From: Thalassobaculum litoreum DSM 18839
GTDB taxonomy: Bacteria; Pseudomonadota; Alphaproteobacteria; Thalassobaculales; Thalassobaculaceae
Assembly (NCBI RefSeq): GCF_900102465.1
Contig: NZ_FNBW01000002.1
Location: 310,001-374,000 of the forward strand
Reading direction: 5' to 3'
Length of the DNA stretch: 64,000 nucleotides
In this document: piece after piece, positions 9,640 to 21,312 of the stretch
Numbering within the stretch: the first letter of the stretch is position 1
How the letters are laid out: each line of letters begins with the position of its first letter
The notes under the pieces: model-generated
What the model was told of the DNA's origin: nothing
The model's database searches: none
The model's input: only the letters and a program-made list of their open reading frames with translations
Translations under genes and position numbers: made by a program

Positions 9640-11163
9640 ATGACCTCCCCTGCGACGCCGACCCAGCCCTCCCCGCCCCTGCCGGAGACCACCCATCTGC
9701 GCATCGCGCTGGCCTGGGTGATCGGCCTTACGACGCTGAGGCTCTTCGCCAACGCGCTGACCGGGCTGGAGCTCTACGGCGACGAGGCGCAGTACTGGAC
9801 CTGGGCCCAGACCCTCGACCTCGGCTATTTCACCAAGCCGCCGCTGATCGCCTGGATCATCGCCGCCACCACCTCGGTCTGCGGCGACGCCGAGGCCTGC
9901 GTGCGCGCCTCCTCGCCGCTGCTGCATGCCGGCACCGCCCTGGCGCTGTACGGGCTCGGCCGGTCGGTCGCCGACAGCCGGGTCGCCATGTGGTCGGCGC
10001 TGATCTGGATCACCCTGCCCTCGATCGCCTTCTCCAGCCTGATCGTCTCCACCGACGTGCCGCTGCTGTTCTGCTGGGCGCTGGCCGCCACAGGCTACCG
10101 CCGGCTGCTGGACACGCGCGCCTGGCGCTGGGCCGTGGTGGCCGGCCTCGCCATCGGCGTCGGCATGCTGGCGAAATACGCCATGGCCTATGCCTTTCTC
10201 GGCATCGCGCTGCATCTGGTGGTCAGCCCGCGCGACCGCTGGATCCTGCGCGACCTGCGGGGCCTGCTGGTCCTGGCGCTGGCGCTGCTGATCCTGTCGC
10301 CGAACCTGTACTGGAACGCCGCCAACCACTTCGCCACGGTCGCCCATCTCGGCGACAACACCAACCTGGGCGCCGACCCGTCGCAGAAGTTCCGGATCTC
10401 CAAGGCGCTGCAGTTCCTCGGCGAGCAGGCCGGCGTGTTCGGACCAATCCCGTTCGCCATCCTCGCCTGGCGCCTGATCGCCTGGATCCGCGGTCGGGCG
10501 AGCGACACCGAGAAGTTCCTGCTGGCCATCGCCCTGCCGCCGCTGGCGGTCATCACCTTCCAGGCCTTCCTGTCGCGGGCCAACGCCAACTGGGCGGCCA
10601 CCGCCTACCCCACGGCGACGGTGCTGGTGGCGCTATGGCTGGTGGGACAGGCGCCGCGCTGGATGCGCTACGCCACGCTGGTGCCGCATGTGGTCGCCTG
10701 CCTCGCCTTCGCGGTGGTCGTCGCGGTCTGGCCGACCCTGCGGATCCCGCTGACCGACCGCGGCTTCTCGCGGATGGCCGGCTGGGAAAAAGTGGCCGAG
10801 GCCGCCCGGCCCGACATCCTCACCAATCCGGACCTGCCGGTCCTGATGACCGACCGCATCGCCATGGCCTCGCTGCTGTACTACATGCGCGATCAGCTCG
10901 GCGTCGGCGATCTGCAGCCGGGCAAGCGGCCGGTCTATGTCTGGGACTGGAACCGCCAGCCGGAACATCACTACGAGCTTGCCGTCCCCTACGACCCGGA
11001 AAAGACCGACCGGGCGCTGATGATCACCGAATGGGAGACGCCGGCGGCGATCCTCGACCATTTCGAGGCCACCGAGCAGGTCCGGGTGATCTCCATCACC
11101 AGCTACGGGCGCACCAGGCGCCTGGAGGTCTGGCTGGTCAGCGGCTTCAAGGGCTGGGAATAG
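9640..11163 (+). CDS. ArnT/PMT-family membrane glycosyltransferase (GT39/GT83-like)
   Basis: The 507-residue protein has the PMT_2 layout: about 10-12 membrane helices and a first periplasmic loop with an acidic pair (GDEAQYWTWAQ, Asp48-Glu49) and a Lys-Pro-Pro motif (FTKPPLIAW), as in lipid-phosphate sugar transferases such as ArnT. These enzymes move a sugar from polyprenyl phosphate to lipid or protein at the outer face of the inner membrane. The acceptor here is not predictable. The ATG at 9640 is used because the upstream open frame is inside the hairpin repeat. It is monocistronic and bracketed by double-hairpin repeats. Confidence 0.88.
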   Translation: MTSPATPTQPSPPLPETTHLRIALAWVIGLTTLRLFANALTGLELYGDEAQYWTWAQTLDLGYFTKPPLIAWIIAATTSVCGDAEACVRASSPLLHAGTALALYGLGRSVADSRVAMWSALIWITLPSIAFSSLIVSTDVPLLFCWALAATGYRRLLDTRAWRWAVVAGLAIGVGMLAKYAMAYAFLGIALHLVVSPRDRWILRDLRGLLVLALALLILSPNLYWNAANHFATVAHLGDNTNLGADPSQKFRISKALQFLGEQAGVFGPIPFAILAWRLIAWIRGRASDTEKFLLAIALPPLAVITFQAFLSRANANWAATAYPTATVLVALWLVGQAPRWMRYATLVPHVVACLAFAVVVAVWPTLRIPLTDRGFSRMAGWEKVAEAARPDILTNPDLPVLMTDRIAMASLLYYMRDQLGVGDLQPGKRPVYVWDWNRQPEHHYELAVPYDPEKTDRALMITEWETPAAILDHFEATEQVRVISITSYGRTRRLEVWLVSGFKGWE

Positions 11164-11191
11164 GGCGGCGACGCCCCCCTTCACCGCAACC

Positions 11192-11330
11192 TAGAGCAGA
11201 TCGTGCGGTGACGGGATCACTTCGTGATCGCGTCAGCGTGCGTGAATCTGCTCTATCTCATTGTTTTAGAGACAAATTCACCGACCATATCGAATCATGA
11301 AATGAATCAATATGGTCGGATTTGGCTCTA
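11192..11330. repeat. Tandem double hairpin, 'TAGAGC' family, copy 2
   Basis: The first hairpin runs from TAGAGCAGA at 11192-11200 to TCTGCTCTA at 11247-11255. The second begins with TAGAG at 11267, has the perfect inner stem CCGACCATAT (11281-11290) with ATATGGTCGG (11310-11319), and closes with CTCTA at 11326-11330. The inner part is AT-rich compared with its surroundings. Its design mirrors the element at 9513-9616 on the other side of the glycosyltransferase gene. Confidence 0.8.
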
Positions 11331-11420
11331 GCTTCCCGGAGTTGGGGCGCAGGACAACCGGAACACCCCCGCGTCACTGTCGACGCTCCAACGGATCGCA
11401 ACCCTTGACCCCGGGGAGAC

Positions 11421-11477
11421 GGGGGGGGGGGTTGACGGTAGCAACCTCCTTCGTCTTCCCGGCCTTGCGCCGGGACC
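11421..11477. repeat. G11 homopolymer and half copy of repeat family B
   Basis: The 255-base gap from 11331 to 11585 has no gene I can support. It holds a run of eleven G at 11421-11431 and, at 11452-11477, one arm of the CGTCTTCCCGGCC...CGCCGGGACC repeat whose complete paired copies are at 26754-26869 and 31629-31743. The second arm is missing here, so this looks like a decayed copy. Confidence 0.65.
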
Positions 11478-11585
11478 TAGAGGGGAGACCGCTGGAACCC
11501 CGCCGATATCGTCTCGGCGGATGGCCCCCAAATCCCCGCACACGGCAAATCACCGCGCACGGCCGGAACGCCGCAGACCCTCGAC

Positions 11586-13244
11586 CTACGGAACCAGCCG
11601 CCCGTCCTCGATGCGCACGATCCGGTCCATCGCCGCGGTCACCGCCGGGCGGTGGGTGATCATCACCACGGTCCGCCCCGCCATCACCTCGTCCAGGGCG
11701 GCCAGCACCGCCCGCTCGGCTTCCGCGTCCAGGCCCTCGGTCGGCTCGTCCAGCAGCAGGATCGGGGCGTCGCGCAGGATCACCCGGGCGAGCGCCACCC
11801 GCCGGGCCTCGCCGCCGGACAGCGCCACCCCCGCCTCGCCGAGCCAGGTGTCGAGCCCGTCCGGCAGATCGGCGACCATCCGGTCCAGCCCGGCGATGCG
11901 CAGGGCGCGGGCCACGGACGCCTCGCCCGCCTCGGGGGAGCCCAGAAGCAGGTTGTCGCGCAGGGTGCCGGCCAGGATGGGCGTGCCCTGGGACAGCACG
12001 CCCAGGCGGGCGTGATGATCCGCCTGGGTCAGCGCGCGCAGGTCCGCGCCACCGACCCGCACCGTACCCGAGTCGGGATCGTGGAACCGCATCAGTAGCG
12101 CGAACAGGGTCGACTTGCCGGAACCGGACGGCCCGACGATCGCCACCCGCTCGCCCGCCTCGATCTCCAGATCGACCGCGTCCAGTGCCGGCCGGACGGC
12201 GCCCGGATAGGCGAAGCGCACACCCTCCAGCCGAATATCGCTGCCCTCCGAGAGGGGCTTGGGTGGGGACAGGGGCTGGGACGGATCGGTGACCGTCGGC
12301 GCCATCTCCGCCACCTCGCGCAGGCGCCGGGTCGCCGCCCGCGTGCGGCCGAGCATCTGATAGGCCAGCGGCAGGGGGGCGACCGCCTCGAACGCCGCCA
12401 GGGTCACGAACGCGCCGATGGCCAGCATCGGCCCGACGCCCTCTCCGGCCCCGCCGGCGACCGCCACGCCGACCAGCAGCACGGCGACCAGCGCCGCCTG
12501 GGTGAGCATCTGCGTCGCCGCGGCGCCGACGGCGGCGATCACCGCCTGGCGGCGCACCGCCGCGCCATGGCGCTCGGACACCCGATCGATCTCGGCCAGC
12601 GCCCGACCGACCGCGCCATGGGCGATCAGGTCGGTGAGACCCTGGGTCAGGTCGATCACCTGCTGGCGCAGCTCGGCCGCCCGCCGCACCTGCTCGAGCC
12701 CCGCGGACCGGCCCGCCCGCTCCGTCAGCGCCGGCACGCCGAGCCCGGCCAGCGCCAGGATCAGCAGCACGGCGACGGCGACCGGCGGGGCCACCGCCGA
12801 CAGGATCGCCGCCAGGGCCAGCGCCGCCAGCAGCGCCACCACGCTGGGCGTCACGAGCTGGATGTAGAGCCCGTCCAGCGCGTCCACGTCGCCCACCAGC
12901 CGGGACAGCAGATCGCCGGCACGCAATCCCCCCGTCGCCTGTCCGCCGATCCGCCCCGGTACCAGCGGCACCAGACGGTCGAAGAACCACAGCCGGATAT
13001 CGGCGAGGATGCGGAAGGTCGCCTCGTGGGTGGTCAGCTTCTCCAGATAGCGCGCCGCCGACCGGCCCAGCGCCACCGGCCGCAGCAGCCATGCCCCGCC
13101 CGCCAACGCGCCGACCGCGACCGCCCCGGCGAGCCCGAGCAGGGCCAGCCCGAGCCCGACCACCAGCACCGCAAGCACGGTGCCGAGCAGCATCCATCCC
13201 GCCCGACCTTTCGTCAGACCCAGGAAATACAGGAGGTCAGCCAT
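11586..13244 (-). CDS. cydC: Thiol reductant ABC exporter subunit CydC
   Basis: CydC pairs with CydD to export cysteine and glutathione to the periplasm, which supports cytochrome bd and c assembly. The 552-residue protein has an N-terminal six-helix exporter domain followed by an ATPase: Walker A GPSGSGKS at 371-378, signature LSGGE at 475-479 and Walker B ILLLDEP at 495-501, with [14 protein letters not shown] typical of CydC. It overlaps the end of cydD by 8 bases, indicating coupled translation. No cytochrome bd genes (cydAB) are in the window. Confidence 0.88.
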   Translation of the reverse strand: MADLLYFLGLTKGRAGWMLLGTVLAVLVVGLGLALLGLAGAVAVGALAGGAWLLRPVALGRSAARYLEKLTTHEATFRILADIRLWFFDRLVPLVPGRIGGQATGGLRAGDLLSRLVGDVDALDGLYIQLVTPSVVALLAALALAAILSAVAPPVAVAVLLILALAGLGVPALTERAGRSAGLEQVRRAAELRQQVIDLTQGLTDLIAHGAVGRALAEIDRVSERHGAAVRRQAVIAAVGAAATQMLTQAALVAVLLVGVAVAGGAGEGVGPMLAIGAFVTLAAFEAVAPLPLAYQMLGRTRAATRRLREVAEMAPTVTDPSQPLSPPKPLSEGSDIRLEGVRFAYPGAVRPALDAVDLEIEAGERVAIVGPSGSGKSTLFALLMRFHDPDSGTVRVGGADLRALTQADHHARLGVLSQGTPILAGTLRDNLLLGSPEAGEASVARALRIAGLDRMVADLPDGLDTWLGEAGVALSGGEARRVALARVILRDAPILLLDEPTEGLDAEAERAVLAALDEVMAGRTVVMITHRPAVTAAMDRIVRIEDGRLVP

Positions 13245-15000
13245 TCGGCGCCCCCTCGGTATGCCCGGCCGCGCGGGTTTCGACCACGCGGCCCCGTTCC
13301 AGCCGCACCACCCGGTCCGCCAGGGCGATCACCGCGGGGGAATGGGTGGCGACGAGCACCGTGCGGCCCCGGGTCAGGCGGCGCAGCGCCGACAGCACCG
13401 CCGCCTCGCTGTCCCGGTCGAGATTGGCCGTCGGCTCGTCCAGCAACACCAGCGGGGCGTCGCGGACCAGGGCCCGGGCCAGCGCCACCCGCCGCGCCTC
13501 GCCGCCGGACAGCGCCCGCCCGCCCTCGCCGACCACGGTGTCGAGCCCATCCGGCAACCGGTCGACCACCGGACCGAGGGAGGCGGCGTCGAGCGCCTCG
13601 GTCAGCACGGCATCAGCCGCGCCCGGCCGGCCGAGGGTCAGATTGTCGCGCAGGCTGGCCGACAGGATGCGCACCCGCTGCCCCGCCCAGGCGAGCGACG
13701 GCACCAGCGCCCTGCCGTCCAGCGGCACGCCGTCGACCAGCACCCGACCGGCGGTCGGCCGGCGCAGACCGAGCAGGACGGACAGCAGGGTCGACTTGCC
13801 CGACCCGCTCTCTCCGACCAGAGCCACCACCTCGCCGGGCGCCACCTGGAAGCTCACGCCGTCCAGCGCCGTCCGCCGCCCGCCGGGATAGGCCAGCGAC
13901 AGACCCTCGAACGCGAGACCCGGCGCCCCGGTGCGCGACACGGGGACGGCGCGTGCCGGCAGGTCGGCAGCGGCGTCGAGGATCTCCAGGAGCGCCTCGG
14001 CCGCGCCCACGGCGGCGGCCTTGTCGTGATAGTGGGTGCCGAGGCGGCGCAGCGGCTGGAAGATCTCCGGCACCAGGATCAGCAGGAACAGCCCCTCGGC
14101 CAGCGCCATGCCGTCGCCCTGGAGCAGGCCGCCGGCAAGATGCACCGCCACCAGCGCGAGGGCCAGGGACGACAGCAGCTCCAGCGCCGTGGAGGACAGG
14201 AAGGCCAGCCGCAGCACGCCCATGGTCCGGCGGCGCAGATCATCGGAGACGGCGCGCATGCGGCCGCGCTCGCGGTCGATCTCGCCGAACAGCTTGAGGG
14301 TGGCCAGCCCCTGCAGCCGGTCGAGGAAGTAGCCGTTGGCGCGCTTCATCGCGGTCACCTGGGAGCGCGCGTGCACGCCGGTGCGCCAGCCGACCAGCCC
14401 CATGATCACCGGGGTCAGCGCCCCCGCCGCCAACAGCATCCAGCCCGAGGGCGGGTCGACCAGGAACACCGGCACCAGCAGGGCGACCGGCACCGCGCCG
14501 GCGAGGATCTGGGCCGGATAGAAGCGGGCGATAAATCCGTCCAGGGCCTCGACCTGATCGACGGCCGTCGTCGCCACGGCGCCGCTGGCGCGCTGGTCGA
14601 ACCAGGCGGGACCGAGATCGGACAGGGCGGCGAGAACCTGCCCGCGCACCGCCTGCTTGATCCGATGGGACGCGGCGGCACCGACGACCTCCGAGGCGAC
14701 AGCGAGCGCACCGCGCAGGACGATCAGGACAAGAGCCAACAATGCCGGCGGCCACAGGGCGGAGAGACCGGCGCCGTCTATGGCATCGGCGATCAGACCG
14801 GCGATCACCCACGCCTGGACGACCGCGACGCCAGCGGCCAGCAGACCGGCGCCCACCATCGCCGCGAGCGCCGCTCCCTGACCGGTGGCAAGCCGCTTCA
14901 ACCAGGCCGTGCGCCGACGCTCCGCCGGTCGATCGCCGGCGGCGGCGGTGGAAGGCGATGCGGCGGCGGGTGCCGGGGCGGAAGCGGAGATCTCGACCAT
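13237..15000 (-). CDS. cydD: Thiol reductant ABC exporter subunit CydD
   Basis: This 587-residue half-transporter has an exporter membrane domain (about 40-330) and an ATPase domain with Walker A GESGSGKS at 396-403, signature LSGGEARR and Walker B LVLLDEP. Segments such as WFDQRASGAVATTAVDQVEALDGFIARFYPAQ (membrane domain) are typical of CydD. The ATG at 15000 is the first Met outside the antisense reading of the divergent amidoligase gene, although no clear ribosome site precedes it. Only 96 bases separate it from that divergent gene, so both share one control region. It is translationally linked to cydC. Confidence 0.87.
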   Translation of the reverse strand: MVEISASAPAPAAASPSTAAAGDRPAERRRTAWLKRLATGQGAALAAMVGAGLLAAGVAVVQAWVIAGLIADAIDGAGLSALWPPALLALVLIVLRGALAVASEVVGAAASHRIKQAVRGQVLAALSDLGPAWFDQRASGAVATTAVDQVEALDGFIARFYPAQILAGAVPVALLVPVFLVDPPSGWMLLAAGALTPVIMGLVGWRTGVHARSQVTAMKRANGYFLDRLQGLATLKLFGEIDRERGRMRAVSDDLRRRTMGVLRLAFLSSTALELLSSLALALVAVHLAGGLLQGDGMALAEGLFLLILVPEIFQPLRRLGTHYHDKAAAVGAAEALLEILDAAADLPARAVPVSRTGAPGLAFEGLSLAYPGGRRTALDGVSFQVAPGEVVALVGESGSGKSTLLSVLLGLRRPTAGRVLVDGVPLDGRALVPSLAWAGQRVRILSASLRDNLTLGRPGAADAVLTEALDAASLGPVVDRLPDGLDTVVGEGGRALSGGEARRVALARALVRDAPLVLLDEPTANLDRDSEAAVLSALRRLTRGRTVLVATHSPAVIALADRVVRLERGRVVETRAAGHTEGAPNG

Positions 15001-15096
15001 CGGCGTTGCGGTAGCGCGGGGGCGGGGGAGTGTCAAACCCGCCCGTATTCCGGGGGGCTGGTTGATAAGGCTAAAGAAGTTCATATTTCCCAGACT

Positions 15097-16014
15097 ATGG
15101 CTGTCCCCCCTCCCTCGGCCTTGGGCCGGAGCGTCGACCGAAAGGTTGGCGTCGAGATCGAATTCGGCGGTGTCGGAACCCTGGAAACCGCCTGGATCGT
15201 GGCCGACCGGCTGGGCGGCACCGTCGAGCACTCCAGCCCGTATGCCGCCGTGATCCGCGACACCTCCATCGGCGACGTGTCCGTCGAGCTCGACTGGTCG
15301 TGGATCCAGAAGGCCGGCGACGACGGCGGCATCCTCGATCAGACCAAGGAACTGCTGGCCGATCTCGGCCGCGACGTGGTCCCGACCGAGATCGTGGCTC
15401 CACCGTTGGAGGGCGACAGGATCGGGGAGCTGGACCAGTTGGTGCGCGCGCTGGCCGAAAACGGTGCCAAGGGAACCCGCGCCGGGCTGCTGAACGGCTT
15501 CGGCATGCATCTCAACCCGGAACTCTGGGAAACCGACCTCAACGCCACGGCGCTCCGCAAAGTGCTGCAGGCCTATCTGCTGATGTCGGCCGGCCTGCGC
15601 GAGGCGATACAGGTCGATTTCACCCGGTCGCTTCTGCCCTTCGTCGCCACGTTCGGCGACGATTACATGCGTCATATGCTCCGCAACGACTATGCTCCGG
15701 ACATGGATACCCTGATTGACGACTACATCTCGTTCAATCCGACGCGCAATCGCGAGCTGGATATGCTGCCGGTCTTCGCGCATATCGACGGCCGGCGCGT
15801 GCGTGCGCGGCTGCACGACCAGAAGATCTCCAGCCGTCCGACCTTCCACTGGCGCCTGCCGAACGCCGATCTCGAGAGCCCGTTCTGGTCGATCACCCGC
15901 GAGTGGGAACGCTGGCTGACCGTGGAGGCGCTGGCGCTCGACGACCGGGCGCTGTCGGATCGGATCGACACCTGGGCCCGGGAGCGGGCCCGACCGTGGT
16001 TGGAACGCATCTGA
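15097..16014 (+). CDS. Amidoligase-family enzyme (Amidoligase_2, putative carboxylate-amine ligase)
   Basis: The 305-residue protein resembles the Amidoligase_2 family, relatives of gamma-glutamylcysteine synthetase that are predicted to make amide bonds with ATP. The N-terminus has the metal-binding strand VGVEIEF (Glu20, Glu22), then an ELDWSW strand, a GFGMHLNPELW strand with the conserved His, and an RPTFHWRLPN segment. No substrate is known. The ATG at 15097 is the best start by homology position but lacks a clear ribosome site, and the frame stays open upstream, so a non-ATG start 10-15 codons earlier is possible. Its TGA overlaps the ATG of the next gene by one base, and it is divergent from cydD. 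Confidence 0.82.
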   Translation: MAVPPPSALGRSVDRKVGVEIEFGGVGTLETAWIVADRLGGTVEHSSPYAAVIRDTSIGDVSVELDWSWIQKAGDDGGILDQTKELLADLGRDVVPTEIVAPPLEGDRIGELDQLVRALAENGAKGTRAGLLNGFGMHLNPELWETDLNATALRKVLQAYLLMSAGLREAIQVDFTRSLLPFVATFGDDYMRHMLRNDYAPDMDTLIDDYISFNPTRNRELDMLPVFAHIDGRRVRARLHDQKISSRPTFHWRLPNADLESPFWSITREWERWLTVEALALDDRALSDRIDTWARERARPWLERI

Positions 16015-16718
16015 TGCGCCCGCGTATCGGCATCACCACCGGCAAGCGCAAGGGCCGGGCGATGCGTCTGGCCAACGCGTTCAACGTGCTGCTGGCCGGG
16101 GGCTGGCCCGTGACCATCGGTCCTGGCATCCGCGAGAGCTTCGACGATCTGGACGGGCTCATCATCGGCGGCGGCGTCGATATCGAGGCGCGGCTCTACG
16201 GCGTCGACACCAGCGACGAATGGCCCTACGACCCGGACCGCGATGCGCTGGAACTGGCCGGAATCGCCTGGGCCGATGCGGTCGGCGCGCCGATCCTGGG
16301 GATTTGCCGCGGAATGCAGCTTCTGAATGTCCATCGCGGCGGCACCCTGCTGCGCGATATCGTGACCGCCAAGCCGGGCTATCGGAACAAGCGATCGCTG
16401 TTCCCCTGCAAGACGGTGGAGATCAAGGAACAGACCCTGCTGTCGCGGATCACCGGAACCAAGCCGCTGACCATCAACGCCCTGCACCATCAGGCGGTCG
16501 ACGTGGTCGGTAACGGGCTGGTCGTCGCCGCGCGGGAGACCGCCGGGTTCATCCAGTCGGTGGAGACGACGGACGGGCCGATGCGGCTGGGCGTCCAGTG
16601 GCATCCGGAGCTCATGCCCTGGAGCAGCCGCCATCGGGCGGTCTTCTCGACCCTGATCGGTGCCGCGCGCCGGCGCGACTACCGGCAGCCGCCGATCCCC
16701 TCGGCGATCAGCGCGTAG
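16014..16718 (+). CDS. Class-I glutamine amidotransferase / gamma-glutamyl hydrolase (peptidase C26 family)
   Basis: The 234-residue protein has the complete class-I amidotransferase triad: nucleophile Cys98 in GICRGMQ, and His197 and Glu199 in QWHPEL. Family members include PuuD, which hydrolyses gamma-glutamyl-GABA, and gamma-glutamyl hydrolase. The start ATG overlaps the TGA of the amidoligase gene (TGATG), so the two are translated together. The pair may make and then trim or amidate a gamma-glutamyl-like compound, which is inference. Its 3' end overlaps the convergent glycosyltransferase gene by 40 bases. Confidence 0.88.
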   Translation: MRPRIGITTGKRKGRAMRLANAFNVLLAGGWPVTIGPGIRESFDDLDGLIIGGGVDIEARLYGVDTSDEWPYDPDRDALELAGIAWADAVGAPILGICRGMQLLNVHRGGTLLRDIVTAKPGYRNKRSLFPCKTVEIKEQTLLSRITGTKPLTINALHHQAVDVVGNGLVVAARETAGFIQSVETTDGPMRLGVQWHPELMPWSSRHRAVFSTLIGAARRRDYRQPPIPSAISA

Positions 16719-18241
16719 CCGAGCACGGGGGCGGGTCGGCCGGTCAGCGGCAGGTCCGCGGTCAATGTGCCCACCACCGCATGCGCCGGCAGGGGCTCTC
16801 CGATCTGACTGACCGGCGCCGCGCGCAGCGAGGCGAGTGTGGCGGGATAGCGCGTCTCGTTCCACACGACGACGCAGCCGCCGGGCTCCGCCAGAGGCGG
16901 TGGCGAATAGAACGGGCGCTTGTTGGTCCACACGCGGACGGTCTCGAGATGGCGCCGCAGATTCGGTCCCGCATCCGTCGACGGCGAGTCGAAGCTGACA
17001 ATGGTACCGCGCTCGAAACCGGCGGCGCGCAGCTGCCCTGCATAGTCCGACCACGGCATCACCAGGCGGCATTTGCTGCAGTCGAACGGCGCGACCATTG
17101 CCTGGGCCGCCAGACCGCCCAGCGCGGCGACCGCCAGGAGGCAGAGCGCGGCGGTATACCCGCCGACCACCCGGCCCCCGACCCCGCCCGGCGGCACCAG
17201 CGCGAACAGCAGGATCGGCAGCGGGATCAGCACGAACAGGTAGTGTTCCCGCAGCTTGTCGACGCCGGCGACCGCCATGGCCAGGCCCAGGGAGAACAGC
17301 ACCAGGACCACCCACAGGCCGAGCCACAGGACAATCGGGCGCTGGGTGTCGGGCAGCGCCTGCGTGCGCAGCGTCCACAGCGCCCGGCCGAAGAACAGAA
17401 CGAACAGCGGCAGCAGCGGCAGGGAGAAGTCAAAGGCCGCCTTCAGCGCCAGCAGCCCGCGCTCCAGCGGCCCCTCCGGCGGATGCTCGGCGATCGCACC
17501 GTCGAGGATGCGGGCCTCGGCCACCGCCAGCCAGGTCTCCATCTGCGCGAGGACGTAGCCATGGGCCGGTGCGGCCAGGATCACGCCGCCGGCGACCGCG
17601 ATCCAGAACCGGCGGTCGGCCACCACCGCCCGCATCCGGGGCACCGCCAGGGCCGAGAGGATCAGCAGGACCAGGACCGGCCCATAGCTGAACTTGCTGA
17701 GCAGCCCCAAGCCGATCACCGGCAGAAGGCAGAGGAAGCCCGCCGTCGTGGGCAGACGCGACAGCCTGAGCATCAGCCAGACGGTCGTGGCCAGGGCGAC
17801 GATCAGGGCGAGGCTGTCCATGTAGACGGTCAGCGAGGCCCAGCCGAGAAACCAGAACGCCACCGGCGACAGGGCGGCGGCGACGGCCAGCCGGCGGTCG
17901 GCGATCGCCTCGCGCGCGGCGCCCAGCATGGCGGCGAAGAACAGGGCCAGCAGGCCGTAGCGGATCGCCACTGTCGCCCCCAGGGTCGGCCCGACCGCCC
18001 ACTCCGCCACCGCCGCCAGCCACCCGGCGACCGGCGGATTCCCGAAATCGTAGCCGAGCGCGAAGCTCTGGCCGTACAGCATAAGCTGGGCCTCGTCCCC
18101 CGACGATCCCGACAGCAGCACCATCCGGATCAGCCAGCCGGCGCCGTAGTACAGCGCGACCGCGGCGAGGAACACCCGCACACGGCTCAGCGCGAGCGCC
18201 GCGGCGATGGGACGGTCGAGGAAGCTGAGCAGACGGGACAT
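16679..18241 (-). CDS. ArnT/PMT-like membrane glycosyltransferase, second copy
   Basis: The 520-residue protein has about ten membrane helices. An early loop reads SGSSGDEAQLMLYGQSFALG, where the Asp-Glu pair matches the catalytic pair of the GT39/GT83 PMT_2 family, followed by GNPPVAGW, a counterpart of the Lys-Pro-Pro loop but with Asn in place of Lys. The C-terminal 120 residues form a periplasmic domain with a CSKC pair. It has no partner gene on its strand; it converges on, and overlaps by 40 bases, the amidotransferase gene. Sequence similarity to the gene at 9640 appears low outside the motif. Confidence 0.85.
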   Translation of the reverse strand: MSRLLSFLDRPIAAALALSRVRVFLAAVALYYGAGWLIRMVLLSGSSGDEAQLMLYGQSFALGYDFGNPPVAGWLAAVAEWAVGPTLGATVAIRYGLLALFFAAMLGAAREAIADRRLAVAAALSPVAFWFLGWASLTVYMDSLALIVALATTVWLMLRLSRLPTTAGFLCLLPVIGLGLLSKFSYGPVLVLLILSALAVPRMRAVVADRRFWIAVAGGVILAAPAHGYVLAQMETWLAVAEARILDGAIAEHPPEGPLERGLLALKAAFDFSLPLLPLFVLFFGRALWTLRTQALPDTQRPIVLWLGLWVVLVLFSLGLAMAVAGVDKLREHYLFVLIPLPILLFALVPPGGVGGRVVGGYTAALCLLAVAALGGLAAQAMVAPFDCSKCRLVMPWSDYAGQLRAAGFERGTIVSFDSPSTDAGPNLRRHLETVRVWTNKRPFYSPPPLAEPGGCVVVWNETRYPATLASLRAAPVSQIGEPLPAHAVVGTLTADLPLTGRPAPVLGYALIAEGIGGCR

Positions 18242-18363
18242 GGGCCACGGGACGGCGATCGAAGACCCAAGGCTTCAACCACGGGACGCCAAAGGCTGCA
18301 AGCGGGATGGCAGGCGGGGGTGGGGTAACCGCAGCGGCGAGTTGCTGCCGTACCCCCTACCCG

Positions 18364-18474
18364 CACTCCCCGGTCCTGTGCCGGGGCCACGCCTCACCCG
18401 GCACCGGCGGTCGGGATCGGAAGTCCAGCCGATCCGCGTTTGACGGGTCGACCCCGGCACAAGGCCGGGGAGTG
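18364..18474. repeat. Paired inverted repeat, family A, variant copy 2
   Basis: Arms at 18364-18388 and 18449-18474 read CACTCCCCGGTCCTGTGCCG and complement, a diverged form of the 4204-4301 element in which the central TTTATT is replaced. The gap from 18242 to 18648 holds only this element and the next one; I see no gene in it. Confidence 0.8.
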
Positions 18475-18536
18475 ATCCGAGAGCAACGGGGTGGGTTTGT
18501 AACCGGATAGGTCAAACCATCCAAAATGGGCACCAG

Positions 18537-18628
18537 GTCCCGGACGACGCTGTCGCGTCTCCGATCGAGGGAGAGGTGAGGCCATTCCCTCGTCCGACCG
18601 GAGTCCCCACAAAGGGGCGTCCGGGACC
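18537..18628. repeat. Paired inverted repeat, GTCCCGGACG arms
   Basis: GGTCCCGGACG at 18537-18547 is matched by CGTCCGGGACC at 18618-18628. It lies just downstream of the metH stop codon and may serve as a transcription end structure or RNA stabiliser. It resembles the family D elements on the right of the window. Confidence 0.65.
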
Positions 18629-18648
18629 CAGATCTCTCGCGCGACGCC

Positions 18649-21308
<2,660 letters not shown>

Positions 21309-21312
<4 letters not shown>

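Noticed and set aside
11421-11431. G11 tract as a phase-variable switch
   Set aside because: It lies far from any start codon, in a decayed intergenic repeat; there is no gene whose frame it could switch.
15001-15849. N-terminal extension of CydD by 283 residues
   Set aside because: It lies antisense to the amidoligase gene and lacks membrane segments.
13180-16014. 944-codon frame that contains the amidoligase
   Set aside because: The first 640 codons are antisense to cydD and low-complexity; only the part from 15097 matches the amidoligase family.
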